A stretch of 64,000 bases of DNA from Euglena gracilis (lineage: Eukaryota; Euglenida; Euglenophyceae; Euglenales), in assembly GCA_039621445.1 (NCBI GenBank), contig CP154956.1, positions 61,327,178 through 61,391,177 on the forward strand. Direction: 5' to 3'. Below, piece by piece: positions 1 to 10,208 of this stretch (position 1 is the first letter of the stretch; each line of letters begins with the position of its first letter). A program made the position numbers and the translations under genes. The notes under the pieces were generated by a model, which was not told the origin of the DNA, searched no databases, and saw only the letters and a list, made by a program, of their open reading frames with translations.

Positions 1-703
1 CGTGGAGCTGCAAGGTGTCGCACCACGGCTGCACGTCCAGGCGGTTCTCCCGGAGCCACGGATACCCCAGGATGAGGTCCGTGCTGATGCAGCCGTCGTA
101 CGCCACCACCTTCGTTGTCCACGTCCTCGGTCTCCGCTCCTCGTCGTCGGTCTGGGCTGCGAAGGACAGCTTCAGCTCTGCTTCTCGTTGTCCTCCGGGT
201 AGTGCTTCTCCGCTCACCGTGCGCAGAACCAAGGGTCTTGTTGCCGCATGGAACACCGACTCCGGGAACAGTTCCTTCTTCACGAGGGAAGTATGCGCCC
301 CCGTATCGATCAAGGCCTTCACCTGGATCTTCATCCCGCCTGCCTCCACCTCCACGTCCATCAGCAGCTGGTAGCACCCCCCACGGTGCTCCATCCGGCC
401 GACCGTGAACGGCCGGTTCGGGAGGTGCTGCCACGGCCGCACCCCCACCTTCCGCACCTTCTTCGCCTCCGCCGCCGCCGCTGCCTCTTCCCGTGCCTTC
501 ACCCCCAGGCACAGGTACCGCACCACCCCCTCCGGGATGCGGTAGGGATCCTCCCTTGTGCATCTGCGCTCACCGCCACTGCGTCCCAGCTGCAGCCGAT
601 GTCGTCGTACGCCGTCTGGTCCCTCCACCATGCTGCCGCAGTTTCCACCGCAGATGACGTCGTCCTGCTCCTTTACCATCGCGTCACTGACCCAGAAGCG
701 GGT
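1..703 (-). CDS. Element A: methyltransferase C-terminus followed by retropepsin (partial, cut by window edge)
   Basis: My own minus-strand translation is open from about 703 to the window edge, one frameshift away from the methyltransferase ORF upstream. It begins with a motif YRKPTRFW, matching the methyltransferase motif VIII region of the B and C copies, then a C-x3-C pair (CGGNC) and a short RIP motif. The aspartic protease follows: catalytic DTG at about 299-307 in the context LIDTGAHTSLV, and the flap-distal ILGYPWLREN at about 50-80. Retropepsins process Gag-Pol polyproteins inside virus-like particles. RT and integrase should lie beyond the left edge. The order gag, methyltransferase, protease equals that of B. 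The protease call is secure; the frameshift could be decay or a sequencing error. Confidence 0.8.
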
Positions 704-1421
704 CGGCTTGCGATACGCCATACTCCGCAAAGCGGCAGTAGTCCACATCCACGTATCGCACGCCGCGCAGGACTCGTCGCCACCGCAGCAAGCCGAACCT
801 CGGGTTTTCAATCCCCCACCGCGTAGGCGCCAAGTACTCCACCAGCTCCCTCGTGGCCCTCTCCACCGCGTCCGCCATGCGGAGCCTCCTCTTGCGGGTG
901 GTGAGGGCTGTGGAGTACTCGGTACAGGGCGGGGACGTCTCGATGACCTCGAAGTAGCCGGGAGCGTACTGCTCCCAGTACCTCCACTTCCTCACGTCGG
1001 CCACGACGTCCGGCTTCCACTTCTCGTCCCAGTCCACGCTGATCACCTTGAAGCCCATTTTATCCAGCGCTCTTCTGACACTTCCCGCTCCAGAGAACAG
1101 GTCCAGCGCCCATCTTCCCTTCTCTTCCTTCACTGCCTTCCTCACCGGCTCTGTCTTCTCCTTCTTCGCCGGTGCTTTCTTCACCTCCTTCGCCAGTGCT
1201 TGTCTTTCTTGTGGCGATGTCTTGTGGACACTTGGTGATGCCTTCAGTGATGATGTTGTCGGCGTTGTTGATGGCGATGACGTAGATCTTGGTAGACTGG
1301 ATCTCGATGCTGTCTTCGTTGCCGATGCCGTCGGCGTTGATGAGGACGATGATGTCACCCTCGCCTTCGGCACAATCGGTGATGTTGATGGGTACGATGG
1401 TGTCTGCTTCGCGTTCGACAC
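684..1421 (-). CDS. Element A: compact C5-cytosine methyltransferase-like domain
   Basis: A 245-codon ORF. Residues 1-100 are a low-complexity Ser/Thr/Pro then Lys/Glu linker. The domain starts with motif I LDLFSGAGSV (about 106-115), an SVDWD strand that would bind the adenosyl group (128-132), motif IV SPPCTEYS (163-170) with the presumed catalytic cysteine, and motif VI ENP (205-207). The frame breaks after DVDYCRFAEYGV; the motif VIII-like continuation is in another frame below position 703. The set DLFSG, PPC and ENP is diagnostic of C5-cytosine methyltransferases. The small size and lack of a visible target-recognition domain resemble short phage or large-virus enzymes more than plant DNMT1/CMT. 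It follows gag and precedes protease, so it would be made as part of the polyprotein. Activity is unknown. Confidence 0.75.
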   Translation of the reverse strand: MSNAKQTPSYPSTSPIVPKARVTSSSSSTPTASATKTASRSSLPRSTSSPSTTPTTSSLKASPSVHKTSPQERQALAKEVKKAPAKKEKTEPVRKAVKEEKGRWALDLFSGAGSVRRALDKMGFKVISVDWDEKWKPDVVADVRKWRYWEQYAPGYFEVIETSPPCTEYSTALTTRKRRLRMADAVERATRELVEYLAPTRWGIENPRFGLLRWRRVLRGVRYVDVDYCRFAEYGVSQADPLLGQ

Positions 1422-1503
1422 CTGCCGCAGGCCGGGTGTCTCCCCTTCCTTTGGAGACTTCCTGCCTCTTCTCCTTCTTTGGACCAGCCGCCATCCTTCT
1501 TCT

Positions 1504-3717
1504 TCATACTCGACCGCTCTTACCAGCCTCGTACCTGGTGCGGATGTCGGCTGGGGGGTTGACTGCCGGTCCAGGCCCTTCCCCTCGGGACCTGGACGGC
1601 CCGGTCATTGCTGCGTCGATGTCGTCCCGGCCGCTTCTCCTTTGCCGGAAGCCTTCTCTGGCTCCACCAGACAGCTTCTGCCGGTCGTACACCGCCTTGA
1701 TGGCCGCCCGGTGGTCATCATCCGCCGGGACCACCTTGATTCTTCTGCCTTGGCGATCCACTTTCTTCAGCACGACGCCCATCTCCTCCACCACCATCTC
1801 CGTCGCCTCCGCCACCGTCACATCCTCCGGTAGGCCTTCCAGGACCAGCGCCGCGTGGTCACGGCGCCGATCCTCCTCATGGGCCAGCCGCTTCCTCCAT
1901 GGCTGGCCCACCTGGTCCACCACCAGGCGGGCTAGCTCCACGTCCGTCATGTCCCCGATCAGCATCGCCAGCGCCTTGGCATTGGCGAAGTACTCTCGCC
2001 ACTCTCGCTCCGTCAGCTTGCCCCGTGTCACCACCTTGAGGTGACGGAGCTTCCTTCGTAGTGCTTCTCGGTCGTCTCCACCCAGCTCCAGGTCCAGCCT
2101 CGCACACAGCTCCTCGAACGGCATCTCGGGGTAGGTCTCCAACATCAGGTCGATGTGCAACGCCGTCGCCTCGTCCACCGTACTCCGCAGCAGCGCCACC
2201 CGCTGTGCCTCGCTGAGGAGGGGGACCATCCCCTCCACCTCGCGGAGGTAGGGGAGCCACCGCCGCCTCCATTGGGGACTGTCCTCGGCGTTACCCGAGA
2301 ACCGGCCCGGATGCCTCCCCCCGAGCGCATCCAGGAGGTGCGGTGGCAGGATCTGCAGCTGAAGAACCCCCAGCAGCAGTGTGGTCGCTTGGACATCTCG
2401 GATGGCGGTTCCCCTCACGGGTGCGGGCACACTCGCCCCCGCACGGATGAGGAGCATCGGTATGCATTCTTCGGCACCGGGCGGGATCGCACGAGCCGCA
2501 GCTCCGGTCGGAGCCGCGACGCGGGCGGATTGGCTGGGTCCGCTGGTGTGGCCGCAGTCGCAGCCGGCACCGCGGACTGTTCCACCGGCGGGGGGCTGCC
2601 GGCATGGCGGGCTGATGGCTGCATGGCTGGCTGGGGAGACATCCCGGTGGCGAACGCCACCGCGGGCGTCTGATGCATGGCATGTGATGGGTTGGGATTG
2701 TCGGCTTTGCTGGTACACCGTACCTCCGGCACACTGCGGTTCGGTGCCTTCGGCACCCAGCGGCTGGCTTGACACGGGAACAGAGGCTTGGGAGACGGGT
2801 CGGACTTGGACTCGGACAGAGTGGGCAGCAGCCACCGGCACCGGAACCGGTGCTGACGGCTTGGACATGGCGACGGTCGCGGCTTGCGTGTGTGATGCCG
2901 GACGCTGCGCTGCTCGGTGCTCTGGTGGGGCGGCGGTGCTGGGGGGACGCGATGCCGGTGCAGACGGATGCGATGACAGCGCGGACTGCTGCACTTGGAT
3001 GCGGGACGGCTGCGGATGGGACGGTGCACGTTGGACCGCGGAGGACGACGGTTGGCGCTGGGACACGGACAGCGGCCCTGCTCGGATGACTGCGGTGCTT
3101 TGTCGCCGGGGGAATGCATCCGCGGATTGCGGCATGGAAATCCCTTCCCTTGCCGGGTGCGCGGTGCTTGACGATGAGGACCGCTCAGCCGGGGCTCGGG
3201 CCGCCCCCGCCGATGCAGGCTGGGGGGCGGATTGGTAGGGATCGGCTGCCCCTCGGGTTGGTGGCGTGGTCTTTGCCGCCGCGGACACAGGTGGTCCCCC
3301 GGCCGGGCGGACACGGGACATCTTGACAGACCGCTGCTTGATCTCCTCCTTCGCCATCTGTAACTCCCTGAACAGCGCTGTCACCACTTGGTCCACCTCC
3401 CGGAGGGCCTCCTCCAAGTACACCCTGCACTTGCCCTCCAACTCCACAGAAATCCGATCGGCCAGCTTGTTGAAATACTGCACCTGCAACGCCGGGATCT
3501 CGGTCTTGGAGTTGAGCTCCATCCGCTGTAGTCGCTCCTCCATCTGCCGCACCACCGAGGCGAGCTCCTCCCGCGTCACCATGCTTCCCCGAAGACGGGC
3601 CACCTCCACTGCCGTTTCCGGGTCCACCACCCTGGCCGCACCCTCGCCGGGGCCGGCACGCACCATCGCCGTCAGGCCTTGCACCTCTGCGTCGTGGCAT
3701 CGGTGGTCAGCCTGCAC
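1504..3717 (-). CDS. Element A: gag, central linker and capsid-like region
   Basis: A 737-codon ORF in the same frame as the ORF upstream (3754-4854), separated by only two in-frame stops (TGA near 3754, TAA about 24 bases on), so both are probably one Gag. The N-terminal 150 residues are helical and charged, ending in a Lys/Glu-rich stretch. A long Pro/Ser/Ala/Gln-rich disordered linker occupies about 150-400. From about residue 480 a compact region with WRRRWLPYLREVEGMVPLL, DEATALHIDLML and LTEREWREYFANAKAL resembles the Ty3 Gag capsid (Retrotrans_gag) fold. No CCHC zinc knuckle is visible. The two stops and low constraint in the linker suggest a decaying copy. Confidence 0.6.
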   Translation of the reverse strand: MQADHRCHDAEVQGLTAMVRAGPGEGAARVVDPETAVEVARLRGSMVTREELASVVRQMEERLQRMELNSKTEIPALQVQYFNKLADRISVELEGKCRVYLEEALREVDQVVTALFRELQMAKEEIKQRSVKMSRVRPAGGPPVSAAAKTTPPTRGAADPYQSAPQPASAGAARAPAERSSSSSTAHPAREGISMPQSADAFPRRQSTAVIRAGPLSVSQRQPSSSAVQRAPSHPQPSRIQVQQSALSSHPSAPASRPPSTAAPPEHRAAQRPASHTQAATVAMSKPSAPVPVPVAAAHSVRVQVRPVSQASVPVSSQPLGAEGTEPQCAGGTVYQQSRQSQPITCHASDARGGVRHRDVSPASHAAISPPCRQPPAGGTVRGAGCDCGHTSGPSQSARVAAPTGAAARAIPPGAEECIPMLLIRAGASVPAPVRGTAIRDVQATTLLLGVLQLQILPPHLLDALGGRHPGRFSGNAEDSPQWRRRWLPYLREVEGMVPLLSEAQRVALLRSTVDEATALHIDLMLETYPEMPFEELCARLDLELGGDDREALRRKLRHLKVVTRGKLTEREWREYFANAKALAMLIGDMTDVELARLVVDQVGQPWRKRLAHEEDRRRDHAALVLEGLPEDVTVAEATEMVVEEMGVVLKKVDRQGRRIKVVPADDDHRAAIKAVYDRQKLSGGAREGFRQRRSGRDDIDAAMTGPSRSRGEGPGPAVNPPADIRTRYEAGKSGRV

Positions 3718-3753
3718 GGCGGCGATTGCTTAGGCCGCCTCATCTGCCGCCTT

Positions 3754-4854
3754 TCAGGCGGCCGCCCTGGCTTGCGCCACTTGGCCCTCGAGCCGTCCGT
3801 GCTGGGCTTGGATGGTCTCCATGAACTGCGCGATGACCTTGCCTTGCCCCTCCGCCACTTGTCGATAGGCCGCCGCGGACGCCTCCTTCGTGGCCTTTAT
3901 CTCCTTGTCCATCTCCTCCAGCGCGGCGGTGGGCCATTCATCCCATATCTCCCGGGTGCGGTTGCCCAGGAGGTCCAGCTGGGCCACCACCTGTCCGAGA
4001 CTCGCCTCCACGCCGCGGACTTTGGCGCTAACGGCATCGATGCGGCTCGTCAGCCACACCGCCACCTCCCCTGACACCCCCGGATACTCTTCCGCCATGG
4101 GCTGGTCTTGCACCGGGACGTCACCCCTGGCACCCATCTCCTCCTGGCACATCTCGGGGGCCATATCTTCCTCGTATCCCTCGCCTGCGGGCTCAGCCTC
4201 GTCATACATCTCGATGGTCTGCTCGTACGTCTCCTCTGCCACGTCATACTCCACGCCTGCTGCGTCCTCGTCCATCTCCTCCAGGATTCTTGGCATCTTG
4301 AGCGGCCGGTGGGACGATGAGGCTTCAGAAAAGGGGGTTCGTTCCCCCCACACCCCTTGATCCCCCTTGCGGCTCCCTCTTGGGGTTGTGGCAGGGCAGA
4401 ACAGCGCCCCCGCCGCGGCCAGCAGCGGGAAGCGGGCCCGCAGCGGCTTGGCGTCCCGCAGGGACTCCAGCCGGAACTCCGGCAGCTGGAGCGGCACCAG
4501 CGCGGACGGCGACGCGAACGCCACCACGGACCCCTGCGGGGACGGCTCGGCCGCTAGGGTGGAGCGCAGGGACTGGGACAGATACGATGGTGGGGATGGG
4601 GTGGACTGGATGGGGAATGTGAGCTGGAGTTGGAATGGGAGCTGGGGATTTTGGCTTATCGTCTCTTCTTGAGCGGGGCTAGGTGGGGAAATGGGGGATT
4701 TTTTTTCTGCTGTGCACGCCGAGGGGGACTGAGCAGCGGCGTGCGTGTGCGGGGGATGGGGATTAGGTATGGGGCGGTCTTTTTCATTTAGGGCAGTCCC
4801 ACGGTGGGGGACACACACCACCGGGGCGTGGTGAGCCTGGGGAGCTGGATACAT
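3754..4854 (-). CDS. Element A: gag N-terminal, coiled-coil region
   Basis: A 366-codon ORF. The first about 190 residues are Pro/Ser/His-rich. A plausible internal start, MPRILEEMDEDAAG, begins a very acidic stretch, followed by a heptad-rich segment (SRIDAVSAKVRGVEASLGQVVAQL and onward) likely to form a coiled coil. Gag of elements B and C has the same plan: disordered N-terminus, coiled coil, then capsid. It ends at a TGA in an otherwise continuing alanine-rich frame that leads to the ORF at 1504-3717. A primer-binding site lies just upstream (4894-4911), so the frame opens close to the 5' LTR. The true start is not determined. Confidence 0.5.
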   Translation of the reverse strand: MYPAPQAHHAPVVCVPHRGTALNEKDRPIPNPHPPHTHAAAQSPSACTAEKKSPISPPSPAQEETISQNPQLPFQLQLTFPIQSTPSPPSYLSQSLRSTLAAEPSPQGSVVAFASPSALVPLQLPEFRLESLRDAKPLRARFPLLAAAGALFCPATTPRGSRKGDQGVWGERTPFSEASSSHRPLKMPRILEEMDEDAAGVEYDVAEETYEQTIEMYDEAEPAGEGYEEDMAPEMCQEEMGARGDVPVQDQPMAEEYPGVSGEVAVWLTSRIDAVSAKVRGVEASLGQVVAQLDLLGNRTREIWDEWPTAALEEMDKEIKATKEASAAAYRQVAEGQGKVIAQFMETIQAQHGRLEGQVAQARAAA

Positions 4855-4893
4855 ATTGTCAGTGTGGTTTGTTCCCAGGAAATTTTGTTCTGT

Positions 4894-4911
4894 GAAAAGC
4901 CTCTGCTACCA
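4894..4911 (-). other. Element A primer-binding site
   Basis: On the minus strand this reads TGGTAGCAGAGGCTTTTC, complementary to a tRNA ending CCTCTGCTACCA, as in many initiator-methionine tRNAs. It lies immediately 5' of the gag ORF and should mark the inner edge of A's 5' LTR. The same TGGTAGCAGA core is found next to D's LTR (61,000-61,015). Confidence 0.6.
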
Positions 4912-5670
4912 GTTTCCCGAACGATCTTGTTTTTTCCCAGCCTTCACTCCCGGGGGTCCGTGAGGGGGTACCGGCGGGGTGGGGGGTAGGCGCAATGGGC
5001 TCTGTGGAGACAGGTAGGTTCGGGATACTCCCCTTCCCACGCAGGATTTTTTCCCGGGGACCGAAGGCCCTCCTTTTTGGGGAGTGGTTGGAGGGGGGAG
5101 TCTGGCTTGGCGTCCCTTCCGGCACTGGGGGTTTTTTTTAGGAAAAGGCCTGGTTGCCCTCCCCTAGGCTTCTTGTACCCCAGCACCAACACCTTTTGTG
5201 CTTGTACTGCTCCTCCTGCGCCAGCAGATAGCCAATCTTTGGTGAAGTTTTGCTTGCTCCGCCCTTTGGATTTTTGACTTTCTTGAATTTTTGCCCTTTC
5301 TTGGCTCCAGCGCCTTTCTTGGAATTCCCTTGAAAATTGATATAATTTGACCTTGGTCTTGATTCAGCAGGCACAATCTTGAATTGAAACCATATATAAA
5401 AGAGAGGGAGCCTGCGGACAGTGAAAACAGTTAAAATCGGTTGCTTAATTCGCTGTGCAGTTCGCTACTTTACAACACAGCAGTTATAAAGGTCTCTGAG
5501 GCAGTGGTAGCGGCCGGTCCGCCATCTGCTGAAGCATCTGGCTGCCATTGCGGATTTGTATGAGGGGCATTGAAAGGATTTCGCTCAGATGCAGTGGTGC
5601 TCTCCCACGGCCTTGACCTCTTGTCCCGCAACACCCGAGAGGATGAAGGATTCTGGGGAAGGCACTTCAG
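4912..5670. other. Presumed 5' LTR of A plus unassigned sequence
   Basis: The LTR of A should begin just above 4911 on the minus strand, but its second copy lies outside the window, so its outer boundary cannot be placed. A Lys/Gly-rich minus-strand ORF (5138-5374, with CWCWG) could be the remnant of a gag tail; I cannot name it. On the plus strand a TATA-like catatataaaag lies near 5390 and a tggtagcgg primer-site-like string near 5508, hinting at another LTR fragment on the opposite strand. Confidence 0.3.
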
Positions 5671-6645
5671 TCATGTGGGCCCTAGAGGTACAACTTGATC
5701 AAACCGTCCCGAAAGAGGCTTGCCATCCTGCCCCTTGAAGAAGATCCACGCCTTGCACCCTCCGCCCAGGTGTCCCTTGGTTGTGCGCATCCATGCATCC
5801 GATGAAACTCCAATCGTGATCCCAGTACACTGAAATACACGGTCTCGCTGAGGCAGATATTTAACGTTGATCAGAACATCATCATCAAAATGAGCAGCAC
5901 CAGCTGTCACCAATGCCGCCCAAGGGAGGGAGACATTTCCATGAAGTTGAATGCGAACTGGCACCACACTGGAGCGCTGCACATCGCGAACGGCCAGAGC
6001 CACAGGTACGCGGGCAGCAGACGCGACGGCCTGCTTAGTCTTCAGGTTCAGGTAAGCACTGACGCACTTCGCTGCCCAATCATCCCCGGAGGCAGCAGGG
6101 TTCAAAGCTGCCATGGAAGCCAGTAAATTCTTCAAATGAGACAACGATTTGCATTGGACCACAAATTTGGTGATGGCATGCGCCACAGAAGCCCGATCAT
6201 GGACTGACTCAAAAGCCAACGAAGGACCATCTTGAGATTTGCTCAGAAGTGACATCCCAAGGGTACAAGCCATGGAGGACCAACTCACATCCACCACCCC
6301 AGGCAAGGCTTGCAAAGCTTGTTGCAAATACCGCGTCCGACTCGCCTCCGTTGCCTCAGTGAAATTGGAGGAGACCTGATAATCAACCCATGCTGTTAGT
6401 GCTTGAGACACCCCTGCTGCCTGCCCCCCTTGTGGCCAAGAGTACGCTCGCAGGCAGGTCACCACTTGGGAGGCGTCCTGCAGCGGAAGCAGGATGGGGC
6501 AGAGGCGGTGGACTGCGGCGATCGGGGTCAAAAGAATGTTCAGCTGGCCCACCGCCTTTTGCAATTGGTCAGAAGCAGGAAATTGTTTCGCCTTGATGCA
6601 GCTACAACATTCCAAATACAAGTGGTGCAACCCGACCAAACCCAA
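5671..6645 (-). CDS. Unrecognised protein-coding-like ORF, 324 codons
   Basis: A minus-strand ORF of balanced amino-acid composition, unlike the proline- and glycine-rich shadow frames nearby. It is rich in Ala, Leu and Val with predicted helices (residues about 20-150, for example QLQKAVGQLNILLTPIAAV) and a C-terminal part with beta-like strands ending in GGGCKAWIFFKGQDGKPLSG. No catalytic motif, zinc site, signal peptide or membrane segment stands out. It lies downstream of further coding-like blocks on the same strand (7296-8588) and could be their 3' exon or C-terminal part. It may be a host gene with introns or a mobile-element ORF. I do not recognise the family. Confidence 0.35.
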   Translation of the reverse strand: MGLVGLHHLYLECCSCIKAKQFPASDQLQKAVGQLNILLTPIAAVHRLCPILLPLQDASQVVTCLRAYSWPQGGQAAGVSQALTAWVDYQVSSNFTEATEASRTRYLQQALQALPGVVDVSWSSMACTLGMSLLSKSQDGPSLAFESVHDRASVAHAITKFVVQCKSLSHLKNLLASMAALNPAASGDDWAAKCVSAYLNLKTKQAVASAARVPVALAVRDVQRSSVVPVRIQLHGNVSLPWAALVTAGAAHFDDDVLINVKYLPQRDRVFQCTGITIGVSSDAWMRTTKGHLGGGCKAWIFFKGQDGKPLSGRFDQVVPLGPT

Positions 6646-7295
6646 AAAAACAATAATAGCGAACCTACAAATGAGCTGGGCAGATCAACTGTATTTAGAA
6701 AGGGTAAACTAAACCACATGTTTTTTTTAGTAAGAAGGATTTATCAATAACATCTCAGAGAGAAAAAAATTGTGAAAGAACTTCAATGCAGAGACGTACC
6801 CCCTCACGCAGGGAAAGCTGCCACTGTGCACATCTCGCAGGACACCAGCTTTCCCCAAAGAACAGCTCCCCTGCAATGCTTTGAAATCTAAAACCTCTAG
6901 AAAGGGGGGGAAGAACACAAAACTGAGGGGAAAAAAACAGAATCCTGCGAAGGGGCGATGTCCTCACAGGCGTCAGTAGCACCGTTGATAGCGGAATCGT
7001 AGTTGAGCAGGTGGGCGGAGCCACTTCCAGATCGATGTCGTTCCCTGGTTGTGTGGGTTCAGCACGAAAATTGACAAAAGACGGGAGTGGAGGCGAAGGC
7101 TTCAGCCGCGCCAGTGACTCGTTGACCAGGTGCATACAATTTTTATCCCCACTCAAGGATTCACTTCCAGTCTTCCAAACCCAAATATACAAACCCAAAC
7201 ATACAAACCCGAAATACTGATCACTTACATTCATCCCCCCAAAAAAAACCAGCTAGGATTTCCGAACTCTTCGCCCACCCTCCTCCTACTAGCCA

Positions 7296-8588
7296 TCAAC
7301 TTAGGCATCCCAAAAACCACCAACCTAAAGGACACAAAATTCCCCAAAACAAAATACGGAGAAGAAACAACGACCACCCTCCTTGATATTTTGGACTGTG
7401 GAGGGGCAGCCAATGACTCAATGATTGTATGACCAGGCGCACCAAGCCCTTGTCCGTGGAGGTGGTTCCATTGGGCTCCATGGTCGATTTGACATCCACT
7501 TGCAAAGCGACCCGCTTATTGGATCGCTTGTCCTCAGGTTTTGATGCCCCAAATGATGTCAGTAACAGCTGCAAAAGGCTAACAAAAGGGGACCTATGGA
7601 TCAGTAGGCTCAGCTCTTGCCGATAAAGAACCTCTAAGCTAATGGAGTAATTGACCCCCGAAGACATTGCGAAGAATTAACACGAGGCGTTCCAGCTGGA
7701 TCTGCACAACAATGTTGCCGCATGAGACGAAACAATGCTACACTTAGGGAAGAAAATGGGCTGAAAAACGTAAATCAGAGCCTGAATGGCGGCCCACTTG
7801 TACACCGCGGTCATGAAACACAGATAATTCAGGCCCGATTTCCCCTTGGGACAACCCGGCATCTGCTCTCCATTCAAGAACTCAACCATAGACTGCGATT
7901 CTTTGCCCAATGATTTGCGCAGCCGTTCACCCAATTCACGAACACGCATGAAAATAACCACCTCGGAGAGAAACAACTGCACTTGCTGCTTATCCGCTAT
8001 GTGTTCCTTTGCAACCCTCACAGTTGGGGCATGACAAGAAAAAGCAGGAAAAAAAACACACGGACATGCCGATAATAACAAAAGCAGATCTGAAGGAAAT
8101 TTAAGGATGTAATTATCCCAAGGCGGGGGGGGATAAAACAGGGAGCCTCACTCTCAAAAGAACACAATTGGTTGGAATGATCGACAACCCGATGTCCTCC
8201 AACAATTCATCCCGCGAATGCCAAAATAATCAGGAAAATCTCTTCTCAAGAGTGGGATATCCAACATTGGTATCTTCCCCAAAATCACAGATAGATACAC
8301 CGCAAAACTTTGCAAGACCGCAGGGCTCAACACAACACCAGGGATCTCTTGCCCCTCTTTGAGGACGGTCACCTTGATGACCCCTTCATCATCTTCAACC
8401 CTGCTGATGTGTAGAATGTCCTCGATCACCAAGGTACAGCGAAGCTCATCCGTACTCATGGGAACTGGAAAGCTGAGCAGAGGCGAAGAATCGGGGTGCA
8501 TGCAAGCTGAAGTTGTCTCAGGGGCCTTAATGTGCGATGATTGAAATTGGAACGCAAAGCATGGAGGAAAAGCGAGGAAAAAAAACAA
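7296..8588 (-). pseudogene. Unrecognised broken or multi-exon coding region upstream of the 324-codon ORF
   Basis: Three minus-strand blocks look coding. Block 1 (start about 8458, MSTDELRCTLVIEDILHISR) runs to about 8200, and a shifted frame continues as DELLEDIGLSIIP. Block 2 (about 8040-7700) contains VQLFLSEVVIFMRVRELGERL. Block 3 (7667-7370) contains VLYRQELSLLIHRSP and KRVALQVDVKS. Together with 5671-6645 they could be exons of one gene or one protein broken by frameshifts. I could not settle on consistent GT-AG junctions by eye. The stretch 6646-7295 between the groups holds only a weak block near 7000-7130 and a pyrimidine-rich repeat near 7170-7210. No family is recognised. Confidence 0.3.
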
Positions 8589-8765
8589 CTAAATAAATGC
8601 ATAAAACCAGGAACATTAATAGCCTCGCTTCGAATATTCGTGGAGAGCAAGATGGCTACTCAGCACTGTGAATAGTTTGAGCAAACCTGGGGAAACAGTT
8701 TATTTGTCCGTAGACAGCCAGATAATTTACTATTACCTGACCAAAGGGGGGGGGGGCAGAAAGTA

Positions 8766-9395
8766 CCCTTTCAACACAATGCTAAGACCATTTTCAAATG
8801 GTGCAAAGAGCACCAAGTAAACCTGCAAGTCAACTGGGTGCCTTCAAAAGAATGCCTGGCAGACCCCATAAGCAGATGGGAAATGGACAAGGGGGATTAC
8901 TCCCTAGACACACTATTTTTTCAATGGTTAAGACAGCAATTCAAAAAATTCATAAATTTGGAAACAGATTTTTTTGCCTCCCCAGGCAACAAAAAATGGC
9001 CCAAATTCGTAGCCAGATGGCCCCACTGGGATGCCACAGCAGTAAACGCGTTAAATGTCCACGGGACGACATGGGGGATCTTTACGCAACCACCCGTAGT
9101 TTGTAATTCAAAAACTTCTGCCCAGGTTGCAAATGTTTCCTCAGACCAAAGTGTTAATGGTGACCCCCTACTGGGATTCAGCAACCTGGTGGCCCCGATT
9201 AATAAAAATGACAGTCCCAGTGACCCTCCTGCCTCAAAATCACCCCCTACAAGGGTTTGTTCACCAATTGCAGGAGGGAACAAATGCCACCCCCCAGGTG
9301 GCCCCTGTTTCGCATGATTTGCTCAGGCAAATATTGGAGGGGAATCAAATTCAGGTTAAAACTATTGACGTTTTCCTGGGGAGAAACCCCAGTTG
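8766..9395 (+). pseudogene. DIRS-like RNase H C-terminus joined to a Dam-like domain (fragment)
   Basis: The plus-strand reading begins with an RNase H C-terminal segment, LQVNWVPSKECLADPISRWE. The order then switches directly to the domain found after RNase H in DIRS retrotransposons: D-x-F-A-S-x-x-N (DFFASPGNKKWPKFV), a conserved NALN strand, and a degenerate QPP at the usual NPPY catalytic position. After a frameshift near 9130 it continues as KVLMVTPYWDSATWWPRL, the typical 'VTP-W' segment. RNase H followed by Dam-like is the DIRS order. The same domain occurs in Ty3 elements B, C and D in this window. It is truncated and frame-broken, so inactive here. No tyrosine recombinase is recognisable downstream. 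Confidence 0.65.
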
Positions 9396-10208
9396 AAAAC
9401 GTTATCAAAGTGCTTTTGCACTTCTGTGGGTAATTTTGGAGCAAATGGGGGTGCCCCCCCCCTGAAGCCACCACAGACCAAGTGGCTGACACCTTAATAC
9501 AATTATTTTAATTTTCCAAGGCCCAAGCCCGTAATGCATGTACTGCAATGCTTTTGATTTCTTTGTTTGGTGGGCTAAGATTCCACACCCTTTTGACCCC
9601 TTACAAAAGGCTTCGAACCAAAATCTGGAGAAGTATGGGGCATTTTGGGATCCCCTCCCAATCCTTCTGGCGCTGGCCAAGACTTTTTCCCTCTCGCCGG
9701 TTCGGTGACCGTGCGCGGAATGGGCTCCCCGGCAGGCCGAGTGGGGGGAAACAGTCACCCGGCGCCCCGGTAAAAATCTGCACACGCGTCCCAAAAAATC
9801 CCTTTTTTTGTGTCTTTCGGTCCCTAAATTCAGACAAAACCTGGGTTCCAGCAGCCAAATAATTCAAAAAATAAGGGGGGAAACGGTATTTTTGGCCAAC
9901 TCCTTGGGGGTGCTCCCTGGTGAAGTCGGACGCACCTTCCTCACAGTGGTTCCGGGGTGGACCAGCTCTTACTGCTGACAGGGCTGGGCCAATGGTGCGA
10001 CGCAAAGTCGTTTGGTTGTTCCATGCCATATGAGTCTGCCTTCCCACCTGCGTACCCAGGGGAATTTCCTTTTGAAGGTTTCCTTTTATGTGGACTGGCG
10101 GAGTGTTCAGTGGTTCACACCCACCCAGGGGTGGATCAACACCAGCCCGAGTGTTATCTGCTAGTTATGTCTGCTGAAGTCTGCACAACAAACCCCCCAG
10201 ATCCTACA
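9396..10208. other. No recognisable gene; possible decayed continuation of the DIRS-like fragment
   Basis: A plus-strand frame with several stops gives patches such as FVWWAKIPHPFDPLQKASNQ that look weakly protein-like and could be an eroded 3' part of the element. I cannot identify a recombinase or any other domain. Confidence 0.25.

Noticed and set aside
1048-3238. Plus-strand ORFs of 250-285 codons opposite A's gag
   Set aside because: Antisense to a coherent Gag and methyltransferase; no motif and skewed composition.
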